Of a stretch of DNA of 37,078 nucleotides, positions 35,903 to 37,078 are shown piece after piece (positions within the stretch are counted from its first letter, which is position 1; each line of letters opens with the position of its first letter). Source of the DNA: a virus. The notes beneath the pieces were generated by a model that saw only the letters and a program-made list of their open reading frames with translations, was not told where the DNA came from and searched no databases. Where the stretch lies: the IMG/VR virus record IMGVR_UViG_3300032160_001542, positions 1 to 37,078 of that record, one strand, 5' to 3'. Position numbers and translations under genes: made by a program.

Positions 35903-37078
35903 TTACACGAAGGCTTCGTACGACGCAGCCACTTGCGCCTGCGAGTGCTCCGAGGCAGCGTCCGAGCCTTTCAGATAGGCCATCGTCGTTTCAAGGTCCG
36001 AGTGGCCTAGCCAGTTTTGCAACGTGCGGACGCTGATGCCGTGCTCGTGGTGGAAGGTGGCGAAAGTCTTTCTAAACTTGTGCAGTTCCCACTGGCCAGC
36101 AATCTCGGCTTCCTCCACCGTGTTCTTTAGCATCCGCAGGAAGTGGCCCTGCGGTTTGCCCTGCTCATTCGGGAAGACCAGCGCGGTCGGAGCAGCCTTG
36201 CCCTTGCGCGTGGCCAGTTTCTCCATCACAGCCGGAGGCACGGGCACGAACCGATCCTCGCGGTCCTTCACTTTCCAGTTGCGGTCGGGTTTCGGCTGCA
36301 CGTGGAGCACGTTCTTCTTGAAGTCCAGGTCACGCCACTCAGCGTGAGCCACTTCACCTTCGCGGCATCCAGTCCACAGGAAGTATTCCCAGACCAGTTT
36401 GTCGTCCGCGTCACAGGCCGCGAACAGCGCCTTGAGTTCGCCTGGCGTGTACGCGTCCACCACCTTCTCATCGTAATCGAGTTTGCCGAGCAGAGAGCCA
36501 GCGATGAAAATCTTGTTGGCGCGAAGAAAGGTGTTCAGTCCTTGGAAAACGTTGTAAACGGTGCGGGCACCTTTGGCCGAGTCGTAACGCTTACGGAGGA
36601 AACGAATGAACTGCTGGCAGTCAGCTTCGGTGATCTGGTCGAGGAACTCCTTGGAGCAGGACTCCTGAAACAGAGCCAGCATCCGTTTGCGAGCCAAATG
36701 GGTCTTGACCGACTTTCCGGCTTTCACGTCCTCAAGGAAAACTTCGACGGCATCCGCCACGGTGACGCGCTTGCCCGTTGACTTCGCCACCTGCTCGGCT
36801 GCCCCGGCTACGCCATTCAGCAAAGCCTCGCGGTTGAGTTTCGCCTGCCACGCGGACAGCGCATCCTTGCCCACGTTCTCGAACTGCTGCTTCTTACCTT
36901 CGAGCCAGGTGACATAGTAAGCGTGGACTTGGGATGCGTCGATCCGAACCTTCCGTCCCTTGACCAGCACTGCTCCGCCGTCGGGCCAGCCCGTGGATCG
37001 CATCGCAGGTTTGTAATAGGAACGCTTGCCGTTGACGGTCGCTGCGGCCAGCAACCTTACTCTCAGATTCTTCGCCAA
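35903..37078 (-). CDS. int: tyrosine-type integrase, start at or beyond the window edge
   Basis: 391 visible residues; the frame begins with TTG (MAKNLRVRLL) at the last bases, so the true start may lie outside the window. An N-terminal arm-binding region and core-binding helices (VTVADAVEVFLEDVKAGKSV, about 105-124) precede the catalytic domain. The active site is complete: R239 in TGCREGEVAHAEW, K269/K271 in RNWKVKDRED, H333 and R336 in WELHKFRKTF, H359 in WLGHSDLE and the nucleophile Y368 in TTMAYLK. It catalyses site-specific integration and excision. Its leftward direction, opposite to the structural genes, is usual for temperate phages. An attachment site is not obvious in the 80-nt gap to its left. 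Confidence 0.92.
   Translation of the reverse strand: MAKNLRVRLLAAATVNGKRSYYKPAMRSTGWPDGGAVLVKGRKVRIDASQVHAYYVTWLEGKKQQFENVGKDALSAWQAKLNREALLNGVAGAAEQVAKSTGKRVTVADAVEVFLEDVKAGKSVKTHLARKRMLALFQESCSKEFLDQITEADCQQFIRFLRKRYDSAKGARTVYNVFQGLNTFLRANKIFIAGSLLGKLDYDEKVVDAYTPGELKALFAACDADDKLVWEYFLWTGCREGEVAHAEWRDLDFKKNVLHVQPKPDRNWKVKDREDRFVPVPPAVMEKLATRKGKAAPTALVFPNEQGKPQGHFLRMLKNTVEEAEIAGQWELHKFRKTFATFHHEHGISVRTLQNWLGHSDLETTMAYLKGSDAASEHSQAQVAASYEAFV

Noticed and set aside
36143-36781. 212-codon open frame on the plus strand
   Set aside because: It runs opposite the integrase, which has a full catalytic set.

Overview
The window is mostly the late (structural) half of a tailed dsDNA phage or prophage with a long non-contractile (siphovirus) tail. 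It is followed by a gene-dense accessory region and ends in a leftward tyrosine integrase that reaches the right edge. No 16S or other strong taxonomic marker is present. Many small accessory proteins (for example the 60-aa CxxC protein at 24190, the 52-aa CSRC protein at 33358 and the GDWGD protein at 26743) have a style I associate with soil Acidobacteriota (Terriglobia). The host call is therefore an inference of moderate confidence.

Layout. (1) 1-2087: a DUF5677-like protein, a possible tiny ORF, a deoxycytidylate-deaminase-like protein, and a gap of about 380 nt. (2) 2088-23702, all on + and tightly packed: three uncharacterised small proteins; a DUF5681 small-terminase-like protein; TerL; a zinc ribbon; the portal; an SPP1 gp7/Mu gpF-type head protein; an XkdF-like protease fused to a scaffold, with a probable nested start for free scaffold; the major capsid protein; two head-tail connector proteins and a tail terminator candidate; the tail tube; a G/GT tail chaperone pair in a -1 frame relation; the tape measure; and a tail tip ordered like the Rhodobacter gene transfer agent (DUF2460 Dit, DUF2163 hub, NlpC/P60 peptidase, large hub), then a lectin-like fibre. 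Strong RNA hairpins bracket the two most abundant products: a palindrome before the capsid gene, a terminator-like hairpin after it, and a hairpin after the tail tube gene. (3) 23703-35822: accessory genes on both strands, mostly under 150 aa. These are zinc ribbons, lipoproteins, small membrane proteins, a PD-(D/E)XK-type nuclease, two paralogous helix-rich proteins, a winged-helix/zinc regulator candidate with a ZAS-like partner, a PilZ protein, and several genes of 30-52 codons coupled by ATGA overlaps. This region also holds the least explained DNA. It contains a frameshifted membrane gene bracketed by perfect 17-bp inverted repeats, two structured-RNA candidates, the decayed end of a second tyrosine recombinase, and roughly 64-nt repeats whose second stem changes in a compensatory way. 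(4) 35903-37078: integrase with a complete R-H-R-H-Y set.

Together, regions 2 and 4 are enough for packaging, head and tail assembly, and integration. I recognise no replication module, holin or dedicated endolysin; the NlpC/P60 protein is placed as a tail-tip hydrolase. A second recombinase remnant, frameshifts and isolated small genes suggest the 23.7-35.9 kb region has taken in and lost DNA more than once.
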